From Trichobilharzia regenti (lineage: Eukaryota > Platyhelminthes > Trematoda > Strigeidida > Schistosomatidae), in contig OX235265.1 in assembly GCA_944472135.2 (NCBI GenBank), positions 55,749,112 through 55,813,111 of the forward strand: a stretch of DNA of 64,000 nt, written 5' to 3'. Shown in pieces: positions 35,606 to 46,416 of the stretch; within the stretch, counting starts at the first letter, position 1; each line of letters starts with the position of its first letter. The notes under the pieces were generated by a model, which saw only the letters and a list, made by a program, of their open reading frames with translations, was not told the origin of the DNA and searched no databases. The position numbers were made by a program, and so were the translations under genes.

Positions 35606-37220
35606 CTAGAAATAATTAAGAGAAATTGTAAATTTAAAGAAACAACAAATTCAGAAAGATTAATTACATAATAGCTACAAGCCAAATTAGAAACAATTAA
35701 ATATGGCATTAGCGTTTCCAATTTAACTGGTTTGAAAGTAGATTTGTGACACCAACTGACGATGAAAACTAACCAGTACTATATAATTCTTTCCTTTAAG
35801 TATGATTTTGTTCAGCATTCTCTTTTTACCATTCCATATGTAGTGGTTTCGAAACCTCCTTGTTTTAGGGAAAGTACCAGTATGTCGGAAGGGGGCCAAT
35901 TCTAAGGATTTATTATGCACCATGATTAATCAAAAACGTCGCGCATTAGTAATCTTATACACAGTCAACTTAAGGGATCCTACCTATCACAGAATTTAGA
36001 CAAGGCTCTGGAAGTCTATTGTCAATATATTTATCATTGGACACCATCCCCGATGTGACATATTTCTCTGCTTCATTCTAAAAATTTGTCCTTCACTTGT
36101 TAAGCAACTACAAGCCATTAAAAGGCCATAATAACGCCAAGATTATTATATAGAGTGAACAGTGTTATTTATAAACACTGAGCTCTTTATTTCAGGTGAA
36201 TAAAACATATTGGCGAGTGAAGCAGACGTTCCGTTTTCTCTAATTTTCATTAGTTCTTTGTTTGATATTAGTTCTAATGGAAATTTGACGTATTATTTGA
36301 GCCAAATATTTCATGTTATGGAATGTCTGTTAACATGAAATTCATACCTAATACGGTTTTCCTTGTTATATCTATGTGTATTAGTATATTTCTTGGGTTA
36401 TTGTGATAACAAAACATTTTGAGCTCCATTGTAGACCTACATGTTTATGACTGAAGACGGTTTAAATATTCTAAGGAAATCACTATTTATTTGGTTATCA
36501 GTGACTATCATTTGGACTGCTATTGGTTATGGAGTTTAGTACAGCAAGATATACATTTTAGTGAACACTTAGAAAAATCACTTCGTAAATACTGAAAGAA
36601 TAGAAGCTAGCATTCGAGAGATTAACTTTGCAGCTGGTGTTGACATGTAAGTAAAATCACCTTCCATGTCACGAATTTTGACCAAACATCTTAGGCAGGG
36701 TTGAAAAGCTGTAAGTAGTGAAATCCGTGAGGTTAAGAGTGTGGTGCATAACAACTTCTGATATGAAATTACAAAAATGTAATATGATCAACCAATTTAA
36801 TTAAAACGCTTATTATAAAACAAGATTCTCTTCAGCGTGAACGCTCGGAGAGTTGTGAGCAAGGAATGTTGTAGCACAACGAAATAAAATGAAACTGAAA
36901 TTTTACGCTGTTCGACTAAGATGTTCACTTTAGATAAGTAATCTTCACTACATCACTGGTTCACTGGTAGAATACTTGCCAAATACGCACGTGCTCTGAG
37001 GTCAGATCTGTGACCAACGCACTCCCGAAGCTTTCTTAGTTTACATAGAAGGAAGGTTAAGTTTGAGGCTAGCAACCCTACCAGTGAAATTTCAAACCTC
37101 AAAATTGGATCCCTGTGTTCCACTCACAACTCAGAGACATAAAAGTGAATGATAAAATCAATAAGTTATCTTCAAGTTAATTAGTTATTTGCAAAATATT
37201 CAATCTGATAGAAAACTCAC
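35606..37220. other. Intron; SINE-like patch at about 36955-37135
   Basis: At 36965-37135 a tRNA-like head (tggttcactggtagaatacttgcc) is followed by gaggctagcaaccctacc and ctgtgttccact, the body and tail found in the SINE at 48240-48475. The rest is AT-rich with no gene seen. Confidence 0.5.
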
Positions 37221-37329
37221 TTCATAGAATTTGTTACAGTCAGACAAATATTGTAATCTACACACTTCGTACAGTCTTTTTCTGTGTATATCGAGTAGGT
37301 TACTGATTTGCACATTTTCATTACATGAA
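37221..37329 (-). CDS. PDE2-like phosphodiesterase, GAF-A/GAF-B connecting helix exon
   Basis: 109 bp, acceptor tttttcacttcttag and donor gtgagt, both strong. After 1 nt it reads SCNENVQISNLLDIHRKRLY and EVCRLQYLSDCNKFYE, then IFHREL in the next exon. Predicted to be mainly helical, as the GAF linker is. It ends in phase 0. Confidence 0.65.
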
Positions 37330-39109
37330 CTAAGAAGTGAAAAAAAATGATGAAATATTTAAAGAGATTTTCTTTAAAAATACTAAATATGACCTGAATC
37401 ATCTAAGTTAGGGTAAGATTTTCATGTAATTTCACTCCATTGAGATGCTGAATTCTTCAGGCTTTCATCAGATTCAACGTAAATTTCATCAGATACTGAC
37501 ACAAATTTAGAAAATCATTGAATAGAGACCTACTTAAAGACTTTTCAGCTCTGCTGTCCGGTCACCTTTTGTTTTCAGTGATTTTCTAACTGATATCAAT
37601 CAGTTTGTGAGGAAATCTACACTGCAATTTCAGTTTATCTTACTAGCTAAATTAAATTTGCATGCTCTCAGTTTTATGTCTGTAAATCCAGAAATCTTAA
37701 GCAGATAACAAACGTTGAGCTTTTGGTAATTACGATTATCTCTAGTAATTCGGTAGTATCTGAATGTAATTTATCAAGAAATTATAATAAGCATGTAATA
37801 TGTAGTGTAAACCAGTGAAATCAGCATCCCACGTGAAGCAATGTTTATAGCATACAAAAGTCTGTGTCAAATGAAAAAAGAGTTTTGCATAAGATATGAG
37901 TACAGAACAAGACACACTGACCCTATATTAGTCTAGTTTCAGAGATCTCTAGATAATATTTTTCTGAAAACACTAAATACTAAGACAACTATTTAATGGT
38001 GGTTGGACTGATGTCAGTTTTATAAATTTACTCCAGTGTTATGCCTGATGAACGAGGTTCCAAAATAATGCTTTCTAGTGACATGCACTTCACAGTTGCC
38101 TACCCTACATAATAGATAGGTGTTGTCGAAAACAACAGGTTGCAGATTTTCTGTCAGAATTATGCTTTTAGATCTGTTTGCTTGTTTTGGGACAAACAAG
38201 TCAAGATATTGAGTTCATTCTAACAGAAACGTAAATGTTGTAAAAAATCTTCGAAAATTTCAAGACGATTAGATGTGATCTATGCGTCTTTAACTATTAG
38301 CTAATCAGCTAGGTGATATTAATTCAAATATTATTATTCATGCTTTAGGTTCCTAGTGGGACAAAGAGTTTCAACAGCCTAACTACACTAACACTAGGTT
38401 AAAATAAAGTAAGAGGTAGACAAAAGAAGGGAATTCGCAAGGTAACCGCTGGGGAAATTAATTAAGATAACTCTGAGTAAATAGTATTGATGAAGTGAAA
38501 CCCTACATTATGTGACAGAAAAGAGAATTTGTTTAGAGTTCAGTTGATCAACATGAATTTGACTATGAATAATTTTGGAGTACTTTCAAGCCCGATGAAC
38601 CGATCAGGCTAAATAAGTTTCAAGGAAAGCAAAATCTCACTACAAAAAACTATCTGAGAGCATACAATCCGTTTGAAGCGTCATAAATAACCTAATATTT
38701 CATCCAGAAAACATGAAACTAACTAAAGAGCGGATTACAGTTTCCTAGAGTTACACTTGATACTGTACTCTAGATCTCATAAAATTCTGAACGTCTCATT
38801 TGGTATGACGACAATTTACTTTCCTAATTTTCTGACGAGTATGAGTAAATAATTTACTAGGCTTTCTTCATTAACATCTAAGGATTTCAGATGTTGCAAA
38901 ATTTTGCAAATGAGGATAGAGTTCTCCCTTTCGGTTTCAACATTTGCTTTCATTTGTTTGCACTTTGTTTTAATTCAGTAGATATATTTTGGTAAAAATA
39001 ATGAAGTTTGAAAAACAAGAACTAAATTACTTCGAGCGACAGATCTTCAAGAAAATGATATTATTAAAGAGGTGGATAGAGAATAAAAGTGAAACAGAGA
39101 AAACACGAC
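37330..39109. other. Intron, no gene or clear repeat seen
   Basis: AT-rich sequence without convincing open frames, tRNA boxes or inverted repeats. Confidence 0.5.
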
Positions 39110-39194
39110 TTCCCATTCAGTAAGATATTTGTTAACAATGTGTGTTTCCACTTCAGATAAATATTTCTTTGTGTGCACCATTCCTACTGCCATT
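39110..39194 (-). CDS. Possible phosphodiesterase exon, last helix of GAF-A
   Basis: After the acceptor cattttttcctcag it reads MAVGMVHTKKYLSEVETHIV and NKYLTEWE. This fits the final strand and helix of a GAF domain (hydrophobic strand, then (S/D)E.E...I). The donor (gaa|gtcgtg) is weak, and the phase to 37329 needs another donor, so the 3' end is unsure. Confidence 0.45.
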
Positions 39195-39477
39195 CTGAGG
39201 AAAAAATGTATCGAGAGTGATTCTGGAATACCAAGTTAGGGAATAATTCTCCTTTTTCTGTTCAAACAGGGATTATTTGTGCTATACCATTGGCTCACAA
39301 AGTCGATTTCATCCAAAAAAATGAAGTAACACCAACCCCTGACGCTAATATTTGGTTACAACTTATTGTTAAAATGGTATATAACAGAGGCTAGTACAAT
39401 GAGAATCTAAGTGATGTCAAGGTTTTCTACAGATTTGGATTCATTTCAGCGTAGATCCCTTCACGAATCAGCGTTAA

Positions 39478-39760
39478 TTAATCGATCGTAAATAACCAGG
39501 AAGTACTGGACAGCTGTCCTGTCCTGGTTTTATATTTGTTTGGAGCCATCGAGTTGATGTACTGATTTTGAAATGAGAAGTCGTGACCAGTGGGCTCTAT
39601 CATGTTGTGGTGAGTTGGATGCTCACCAGTGGCACTGGATGGAGATGGCTCTAAATCACAAGTTGTAAAATGTTCGAATTCACTAGTTGATGAGTTCCAA
39701 AATTTTGTCTGAACTGTCAACGACTTCGTCTAGTGACCTTCAGGTCCCTGGTTGACCAAG
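39478..39760 (-). repeat. SINE-related repeat, minus strand
   Basis: It shares the strings ggacagctgt, cctggtttta, gtgaccagtgggct and gatgctcaccagtggca with 58780-59060 and 25380-25410. The open frame of 80 codons here is repeat sequence, not a gene. Confidence 0.5.
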
Positions 39761-40139
39761 AGTATGCACTGATGAAGAGTCCTTAGTTTTCAGTGGCACT
39801 CTAAATAATGTTGATTCGTGATGAAAACAATGTTAATGTTAGATTTCGTCATTGAAAAACCGGTTGGAAGGACCGTTGAAAAGAAAGGAGAATCGCAGAA
39901 GTATTAACATATATTGTATTAGCATATAATTCCTGAAAAATAGAAAGAAACTCCATTCACTTTTTTGGAAACTGTATATCTTTTTATTTATACGCAAATT
40001 ACTGAAAGTACTTAGTTGCTTACAATTTCACATACATCACTTTTGTAAAATATTATAACATAGTGAAGTCATACTAGGTGAATTAATGATACTCCGTGCA
40101 GAGGCTCAAATGCTTTAGAAAATAAGGTTTAATACTTAC

Positions 40140-40203
40140 TCGACTGCGGAACCACTTAAACATGCTGAATATTCTCCTGTTGGAACTGACCATAAATAAA
40201 CAA
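40140..40203 (-). CDS. PDE2-like phosphodiesterase, GAF-A exon 2
   Basis: 64 bp, acceptor ttttctacttag, donor gtaagt. In the frame set by the previous exon it gives (S)CLFMVSSNRRIFSMFKW then FRSR. Joined to KAWNFC this mirrors, as I recall, the PDE2 GAF-A stretch in which cysteine-rich residues precede a hydrophobic strand and VSEDN-like turn. A second frame is also open here (VYLWSVPTGEYSACL), but it does not continue from the upstream exon. Confidence 0.7.
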
Positions 40204-40331
40204 CTAAGTAGAAAATGGTAATAGAAGGATTGGACGAATCAGCTAAACGCTGAGTACTATTGTCTTGTATATGATATTCATAAGAGAAAGACCCAAGGTT
40301 AATCAAGCGAAAGAATTTCTTTTGACTTGAC

Positions 40332-40386
40332 CTGCAGAAATTCCATGCCTTCTTGTCCAGTAGTTTTCGTAGAACCTTAGTTAATA
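40332..40386 (-). CDS. PDE2-like phosphodiesterase, GAF-A exon 1
   Basis: 55 bp after a very strong acceptor (tttttctctgttgcag), donor gtcaag. Only one frame is open: LTKVLRKLLDKKAWNFC plus 2 nt. It is the helix that starts GAF-A and joins in phase with 40203 across a 128 bp intron, the shortest in this gene. Confidence 0.65.
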
Positions 40387-40417
40387 CTGCAACAGAGAAA
40401 AAGAAGATATAAGTGTA

Positions 40418-40735
40418 ACAACAGAAGACAAGGGCCAGGAAACAGATGCTTTAGTAAGGTAATCAACACATATTTACAGATTTTCATGTTCATTATTATA
40501 GATTATTGTTAGCAGAAAAACACAGTCTTCTGATTGGTTGTTTCTCAAAGAAAGTTAACCTTGCATCTCTTTGTGGCTGTTTCTTGAATGTCAGATCATC
40601 TATATGTTAGCTGTATCCGCCTACGCAAAGCCTTTGTTCTCATTTTACTCACGACCAATATTTGGGACATAAACATTGACGTAAATTACTGTCTACCAAT
40701 TTTGACTAACAGCCAGCTCTCACCACATAAGCTAT
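40418..40735 (+). repeat. Dispersed repeat R1, best plus copy
   Basis: It runs from gtaacaacagaagacaaggg to acagccagctctcaccaca. It is the least diverged copy and can serve as reference for 3288-3655, 11448-11780 and 16005-16260. It lies just upstream of a phosphodiesterase exon. Confidence 0.75.
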
Positions 40736-41840
40736 ACTGTTATGTGAATCTTTCTTCTTAATTATCATTCTATTCTGGTAAAGTGACGTTTCCTGAACTA
40801 GAGGATCAAGTGGCGATGCTTTCATTATCCATCTAGACAACGTCATTTCAAAAGAAATTCAGTTTCTGAGTGATTGAGGATGTGTTTGATGAAGCGCTGA
40901 CATAGTTCTATAGAACTGTAATTTATGGGTTTAATGCCATATTTCATAACTTTGAGGGAAGCCTTTTTCACTAGCTAGCCAAAGGAAGCATTACGTTACC
41001 GAGATAAAATAAATGAATTATGACTATTTCACCTGTAATATTTTCAAATCCCAGTAGTATTGCAGAAAACATCACTTATACTTTACCAAGGGATGTATGT
41101 GGATAACAAATAACAAAAAGTGTTATATATCCATACTTAAAGTTACATTTTCTTCATTTCTGTTAGGTCAGCTTTTATCGACTTGCTGTGTGGTGAGGTG
41201 CTTTGTTGACTTAGTTTGATATTCATAAACTAAACTGAAGGAGTGAAATAACATTCCGTCACCATATATGTTTATCAGACAACTTTTGCATTAGGTAACC
41301 GGTTATCACCTTGAAAAAACAAATTGTATTCCAAAATACTTGGCCAAAAGTGTACTTGAATGTCAAGGATACTGGTTACAGTACCAGCCTGCTAGGACCT
41401 CTTTAAGTCACCGGCTAATTTCAACACAAGCAGAAAAATAAATCATCTTAGTCACAACAGGGATAATGATTTTTAACATTCACTTCATATCATCCCAAAC
41501 AGCTAACTCCTTGCTGTAATATATTTTAATAAAACCAGTGAGTAAAATTTGAACAATGAAGGCACTTTTGCAGTATTAAAACGTGTGGAAGCCGAACTAC
41601 TACTCCACTTAATCTAAGTTATGGTTTTAAGGTAATCTTAGACCGACAGGCTAAAACTATTATAATGAGACATTGTTTTATAAAGAAACACAATTATGAG
41701 TTGCCGGAATATCCGATTAATTTCTTTTTCACTCCATGTTATTAAACCTCTTTAGTAACTGAACAACAATAATAGTGTCTTTTAATATTGCTTTTCGGAG
41801 ATCACGTTAATCATTAGATGGGAAACAGAAAGTTGATGCA
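40736..41840. other. No gene seen
   Basis: AT-rich. A tiny candidate minus exon near 41480-41510 (KELAVWDDM) has splice-like borders but no phase support. Confidence 0.4.
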
Positions 41841-42260
41841 CTTTCAGGTAATCAACAATTTTCCCGTCGATTGATTGCACCGAAGTGCTCGGTGGGAACA
41901 TCACCACTCACTGAGAAATGCAGGTACAGCCAGCTGACGAGTCCCAAATGGGACGAAATGCGCATTCTGGATTCCACTGCTAGTCACCATCCACCAATTA
42001 AAAGTAGACCAATATTTGTAAGTCTGAGGTCAAATTTTGATCACAACTCGTACAATTTTGTTTATTATACTTGTTAATACTTGTTTTATGACTCATGATT
42101 GGACCATGTTTTTAAAAATAAGAAATGTTCCTTTTATATATAAACCTCTGTTATGTTAATTTCGATTAATTTCCCTGAAGAAGTTCGAACCAGATTGCCG
42201 AATGAAACGTTGGAGTTACTCATTTCTATATCGATGAGATTTTACAAATATAAGTTTTTA
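41840..42260 (+). mobile_element. Probable SM-alpha-like retroposon around the hammerhead
   Basis: In schistosomes this ribozyme is part of a short SINE-like retroposon. The flanks here (41850-41919 and 41981-42260) are non-coding, but I cannot place clear A and B boxes or a target duplication, so the limits are guesses. Confidence 0.4.
41920..41980 (+). ncRNA. Hammerhead ribozyme, SM-alpha type
   Basis: All core parts are present in order: stem I 5' side (gcag, loop, ccag), ctgacga (41934-41940; U7 of the usual core is C, a tolerated position), stem II gtccc-aaat-gggac (5 perfect pairs), gaa, stem III a-tgcgca-t, cleavage position after att, then ctgg, loop attcca, ctgc. Both ccag/ctgg and outer gcag/ctgc pair, giving the extended stem I with internal loop typical of the schistosome satellite ribozyme. 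The cleavage triplet would be AUU instead of the usual GUC, which is allowed but slower. Nothing in the core is broken. Confidence 0.92.
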
Positions 42261-42611
42261 AAAATATCTGAATTATTTGTTTGAATTTCACCGAGATGTT
42301 TACGAACAGAACTTTAGTGTATGAATCTGAAAACTTTGTTTGCTAAATAATAACAAAGCAGCACCATAGCAACTCACAAATGCGTTAAATTTACATTCCA
42401 CCACACAACATTTGTCCTGTGATACTAAGAGGTGAATATCAAGGAAGTGCAATCACAACAAATAATCGACTAAATAAAAACCGAAATTTTAAAATTAAAC
42501 TTTATGCAAGTGTTGTGAGCTTTTACTACTCACTGGATCTCATTGCTGTAACTGCTGTAGCATATTTTGAAATAAAAAAATGTTTGAGCATTTGTTAACA
42601 AAAATACTAAC

Positions 42612-42680
42612 CTCTCCCAATTCTTGTGTCGTTGAATTTTCGAAGAAACTCAAATGTTTTTCGAAATCATCCTTATGAAT
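42612..42680 (-). CDS. Candidate upstream exon of the phosphodiesterase
   Basis: 69 bp, phase 0 on both sides, acceptor attcttttcactag, donor gttagt. It encodes IHKDDFEKHLSFFENSTTQE and LGE. It is well framed but has no motif. The next known exon (40386) needs 1 nt in front, so an exon would be missing between them. It could belong to the N-terminal region or be a chance find. Confidence 0.45.
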
Positions 42681-42824
42681 CTAGTGAAAAGAATAGTACT
42701 TTAATGAAAAAATGTGTTTACTCGGAGGTATGCTGAGTAATATTTTTGCAATTTGTTTAATTGAAGCACTAAGAATAAAAACATCATTTTTCTCTACAAT
42801 CCCTTTATGACTATCATTGTAACA

Positions 42825-43075
42825 ACAGAAGACAAGTCACAGAAGCCAAGGTATATTTTCCATTGATCAAAAAGCTATTTATATCTATACAGTTTATATT
42901 CTTTAACCAATCATTTAGTGTGTGATTTCGGTTTACATTAAACGACATGAAATAGAATGTTCAAATAGATACATCGTATTCTGTTGGTAATGCCGAATTG
43001 AACTGTGGAAGTATGTGAGAATCATATCCCGTTGGCACAAATTGTCTGTGTCACACCACCACAGTATGGCTAGCG
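42825..43075 (-). repeat. Dispersed repeat R2, minus copy
   Basis: Reverse complement of 27055-27312, beginning gtaacaacagaagacaagtc, which shows directly that R1 and R2 share this terminal string. Confidence 0.85.
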
Positions 43076-43463
43076 ATAATAAAATAAAATCTGCTAACTG
43101 TTATATACTAATAAATTATCATATTTTAGTAAGTGAAGTATACCATGGTAAGCAAAGGGTGAAGTACACTTGGTTTGGAGTGCATGTGATTAATCTAAGC
43201 GCTTTCATCACCTGTAATAACATTTAACTAGAGTTATGTGAAACAGCTGACAAGTTATTAACATCGACTTTGTGACCTAACATCAATTAACACTTTGAAA
43301 TGGTTGGTGTTGGATTCCTACTTACATTAAGTACAATTGCTATCAGTATAAAACTTGAGCACTGCGGTAAAGTATAACTTATGCTAAATACTGCGCTGAA
43401 GATGTCGTCCAGAAAGACGACAAAAGCTCCGCAACTAAACCAACCAGCTCAGAAAACACTATT

Positions 43464-44290
43464 AATTGCAAAAGTATAACTTCATTATGGATAAAAATTT
43501 TATTTTGATAGATCACACAGTGTTGTACAGTAATATTAATTGTTGACGTTTCGAGCATAAATTATAGTTCATAATCATATCAAGTCACTCACACAACTTT
43601 CTTGTTTCATTTATATACATGAGTAAAAATTGACTAGGCATTTGAATAAAATCAATATACGATTATGTACATTCGGAAATAATATTAGTGTTATCAACCA
43701 AATACAATCAGATGGGAATAAGATGTTTTTTACAGTAAAAATAAGTCACTTGTTAGAATGTTATAACGTAAATTGAAATAGAATTTTAAGATTATTTATT
43801 ATCCCCCACTAATTTGACTGGTAATAATATCTTGCATATCTCTGGTATTTGCTTTGAGTCATTTCTGTTGCATGTGTTGGGTGTAGATTGGATAGACCGG
43901 GATTCAGTAATGGATCAATCTCTTCACCTACTTATATAACTCTCTAGAATTTTGACTCTGTCCCACCTTATTGAGTGGTTATGTGTTAATGCATGCAGTG
44001 CAATGTAGTGCTGAGCTTTTCTCAAAATTACTTATCTTCGTGGGATCAATCATTCTAACCTTGGCTAAATTCTTATGTTCTGATAATCTGACTAACTCTG
44101 ATCGACTAGTTTGACCTATGTAGTTGACTTAACTCACAGTCATTGCAAGGTATTTTGTAAATCATATTATTTTGTTTAACTGAGTCCACCGGATCCTTTA
44201 GCCTACAGAACTTGTCTCTGAGTGAGTTAATATTATGGTACAACATTGTGTGATTTATCAAAATAAAATCTTATTCATGATGGAGTTATA
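43464..44290 (-). mobile_element. PLE remnant with inverted ends and GIY-YIG segment
   Basis: The ends (about 43473-43560 and 44228-44285, cttcattatggata / tccatcatgaataaga type) are inverted. On the minus strand the inside reads (shifts removed) RDKFCRLKDPVDSVKQNN, MIYKIPCNDCEL, YIGQTSRSE and SEHKNLAKVRMI. The first is the segment just before the nuclease, and IPCxxC...YIGQTSR the GIY-YIG start. It is the same PLE subfamily as 47808-48092 and 52860-53250. Pseudogene. Confidence 0.85.
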
Positions 44291-44544
44291 AGTACATTTG
44301 GGTTTTCTAAGTGAATTAATGGCCGTTTATTAACATGTTCTTCTCCACGACAATGACACATTCTGTTGGCTCTATTAATTCATGTGTCACAACAACTGTA
44401 GGTGAATTTGTAGATAAAGTGTGAAGTAGAATTCATAGAATTTTGTCATTTAGTGATAGGTGCAGAAGTCGAAAAAGGTCGAGATGTAAGGAAAAGAGGT
44501 GCACCATATAATGTGCGCTTCATGGCTGACAGAAGCACTTGAGC

Positions 44545-45000
44545 TATCAGTCGAATAATTGGTTCACCTTGAGTGGCAGTTTAAAAAAGATAGCTTTCTT
44601 GGTACGGAAGCTGTCTCTTCTTACTGTGACATAACCATTAGTTAATAAAACTTGATATATGTTCCACAGGTTATGGAATAATGTATCGCTCGTGTAAATT
44701 TTACAAGCCCTTGAAAACAGGCATTTCACTAGGGGACGTTTAAACTGGATGGGGACAAAACTGGTGAAATAAAGTCCACTCCACGTCTGTTGCGAAATAT
44801 GTATCACTTAATTGTTCCGTCGTTTCTCCTAGTCATTAAAATACACAAGAAACCCAGTTTATTATTCTATTCGACTTCTGAGTTCATTCTAATAATTGGA
44901 TGAATACCAATAAACGGAGCAATGGAGTTTTCAGTCGACTCACTATTTTCACCAATAATAAGCTTATCATCCATATAAGGTTTATATGGCGTAAATTCTC
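44545..45000 (-). pseudogene. PLE reverse transcriptase fragment
   Basis: On the minus strand from 44990: YMDDKLIIGENSESTENSIA (catalytic YxDD), IHPIIRMNSEVE, NNKLGFL, then TWSGLYFTSFVPIQFKRPLV and KCLFSRACKIYTSDTLFHNL. This is palm to thumb of a Penelope-like RT, with stops between the blocks. The catalytic YMDD is present. Confidence 0.75.
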
Positions 45001-45009
45001 ATAGTGTGA

Positions 45010-45247
45010 TGGTGTGAAACAGACAGTGTGTTCCAACGGAATATTATTCTCACATATTCCCACAGTCAAGACTGCATTAGCGACAGAATACGATATATGT
45101 ATTTGAACATTCTATTTCATGTCGTTTAATGTAGGCCAAAATCACACACTCAAAGAATGGTTACAAAATATTATATATATATATATATATAGGTTTGATC
45201 ACTTGAAAAAATACCTTGGTTTCCGTGTCCTAGCTTCTGTTGTTACA
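45010..45247 (+). repeat. Dispersed repeat R2, plus copy
   Basis: From gtgtgaaacagacagtg to cttctgttgttac, with a (ta)n tract at 45171-45191 where the other copies have tgtatagatataaatag. Confidence 0.8.
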
Positions 45248-45878
45248 ATAGCACACCTTCCAATTCTTCCTTCAATTTAGACATATAAGTCTGCTATTAA
45301 GAACCCAGAGGACTACCCATCACAAAACCATCAATTTAATTGTATGATTTTTTCATGGAAAGTGAATCTGTTATTTTCAATGCATGTCAGTTTGGTATTT
45401 CATCTGTTTGAAACTTTACTTCTCACTTATTTAAAGTAGTAAAATATAAGTATGCAATAGTACGTAAAGTATTTAAATAATTTCTAATAACTGTACTATA
45501 ATCCGCAAAAGGGAGGGTGGTTTGAAAATAATCTGTTTTTTTTCATTATTGTCTAATTAACAGCGAAAAGCAGTGATTAAGTAAATCGAGGTTTTAATCG
45601 TATTTGAGATTCTACAGCATCGTACACCTGCTACTTCACCTGAAGTTGTAATTGAAAATCAGTTTGTCTCACATCACATCAACATGTGGCTACAGAAGCC
45701 ATGATTTTAACTCTTTCATTATTCATCGGCTTGCTTCACCATTTTTTTCTTCACAAATGCTGTTGTTATCTGCAGTATTGTGTCGTCAGATCAGCACTGC
45801 AGTTGAAAGTACAGCTATTTTGCAGAATTATAATCGTATGTGAACCTAGTCATTGAGTATTGGTATTGAGATTTATAT

Positions 45879-46085
45879 TTGATATACCGCATAATGTCTT
45901 ACACATACGCGCACACATCTGTCGATTTCAAAAGTATAAATACAAATTATTTCCCAAATTTTGTAGATTTTCGTGACTACGTGATATGTAAAGTACGTGA
46001 AGCTATACACATTCACGAAACCATCCATAGCAATCTGTTCCAGTATGACAAACAGTCCATTAACATTAGAAACAAATTCTTATAG
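45879..46085 (+). pseudogene. Possible GIY-YIG tail fragment
   Basis: DYVICKVREAIHIHETIHSN and LFQYDKQSINIRNKFL before a stop. The VREAIHI...SINIR wording resembles the C-terminal tail of some GIY-YIG retroelement nucleases, but no YIG motif is readable upstream. Weak. Confidence 0.3.
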
Positions 46086-46416
46086 ACAGATATTATGTCG
46101 AAGAACTCAATGCATAATCTCCCAGATTTTTTCTTTGTCGAATAAGAGTGTGAGGAATTCCCATACATGTACTCAAAAGATAGAAAAAGACTACTTCTAT
46201 AACAATTTGTTTATTAAATATATCACATAGTGAAAAATAATAATCATTCATAATGATTACAGTTATAATTACACATCTTCGAAACTTCCATCTTATAGTT
46301 TTCCTTACTCCTTCCCATTTGTCAAAGGGGTAGTGGAATTTTGCAGATGTCCGGCTGGATAGGTGTTGAATCATTTTTGTTAAGCTTTAATTCATGGATG
46401 ATCCCAATCCAGGCAT

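Noticed and set aside
40140..40203. Alternative frame VYLWSVPTGEYSACL in the GAF-A exon
   Set aside because: It looks protein-like and its end phase would even fit 37329, but it cannot be joined to the strong upstream exon at 40332-40386.
45597..45843. Plus frame of 63 codons as a secreted or membrane protein
   Set aside because: Short, no clear signal peptide, no splice context.
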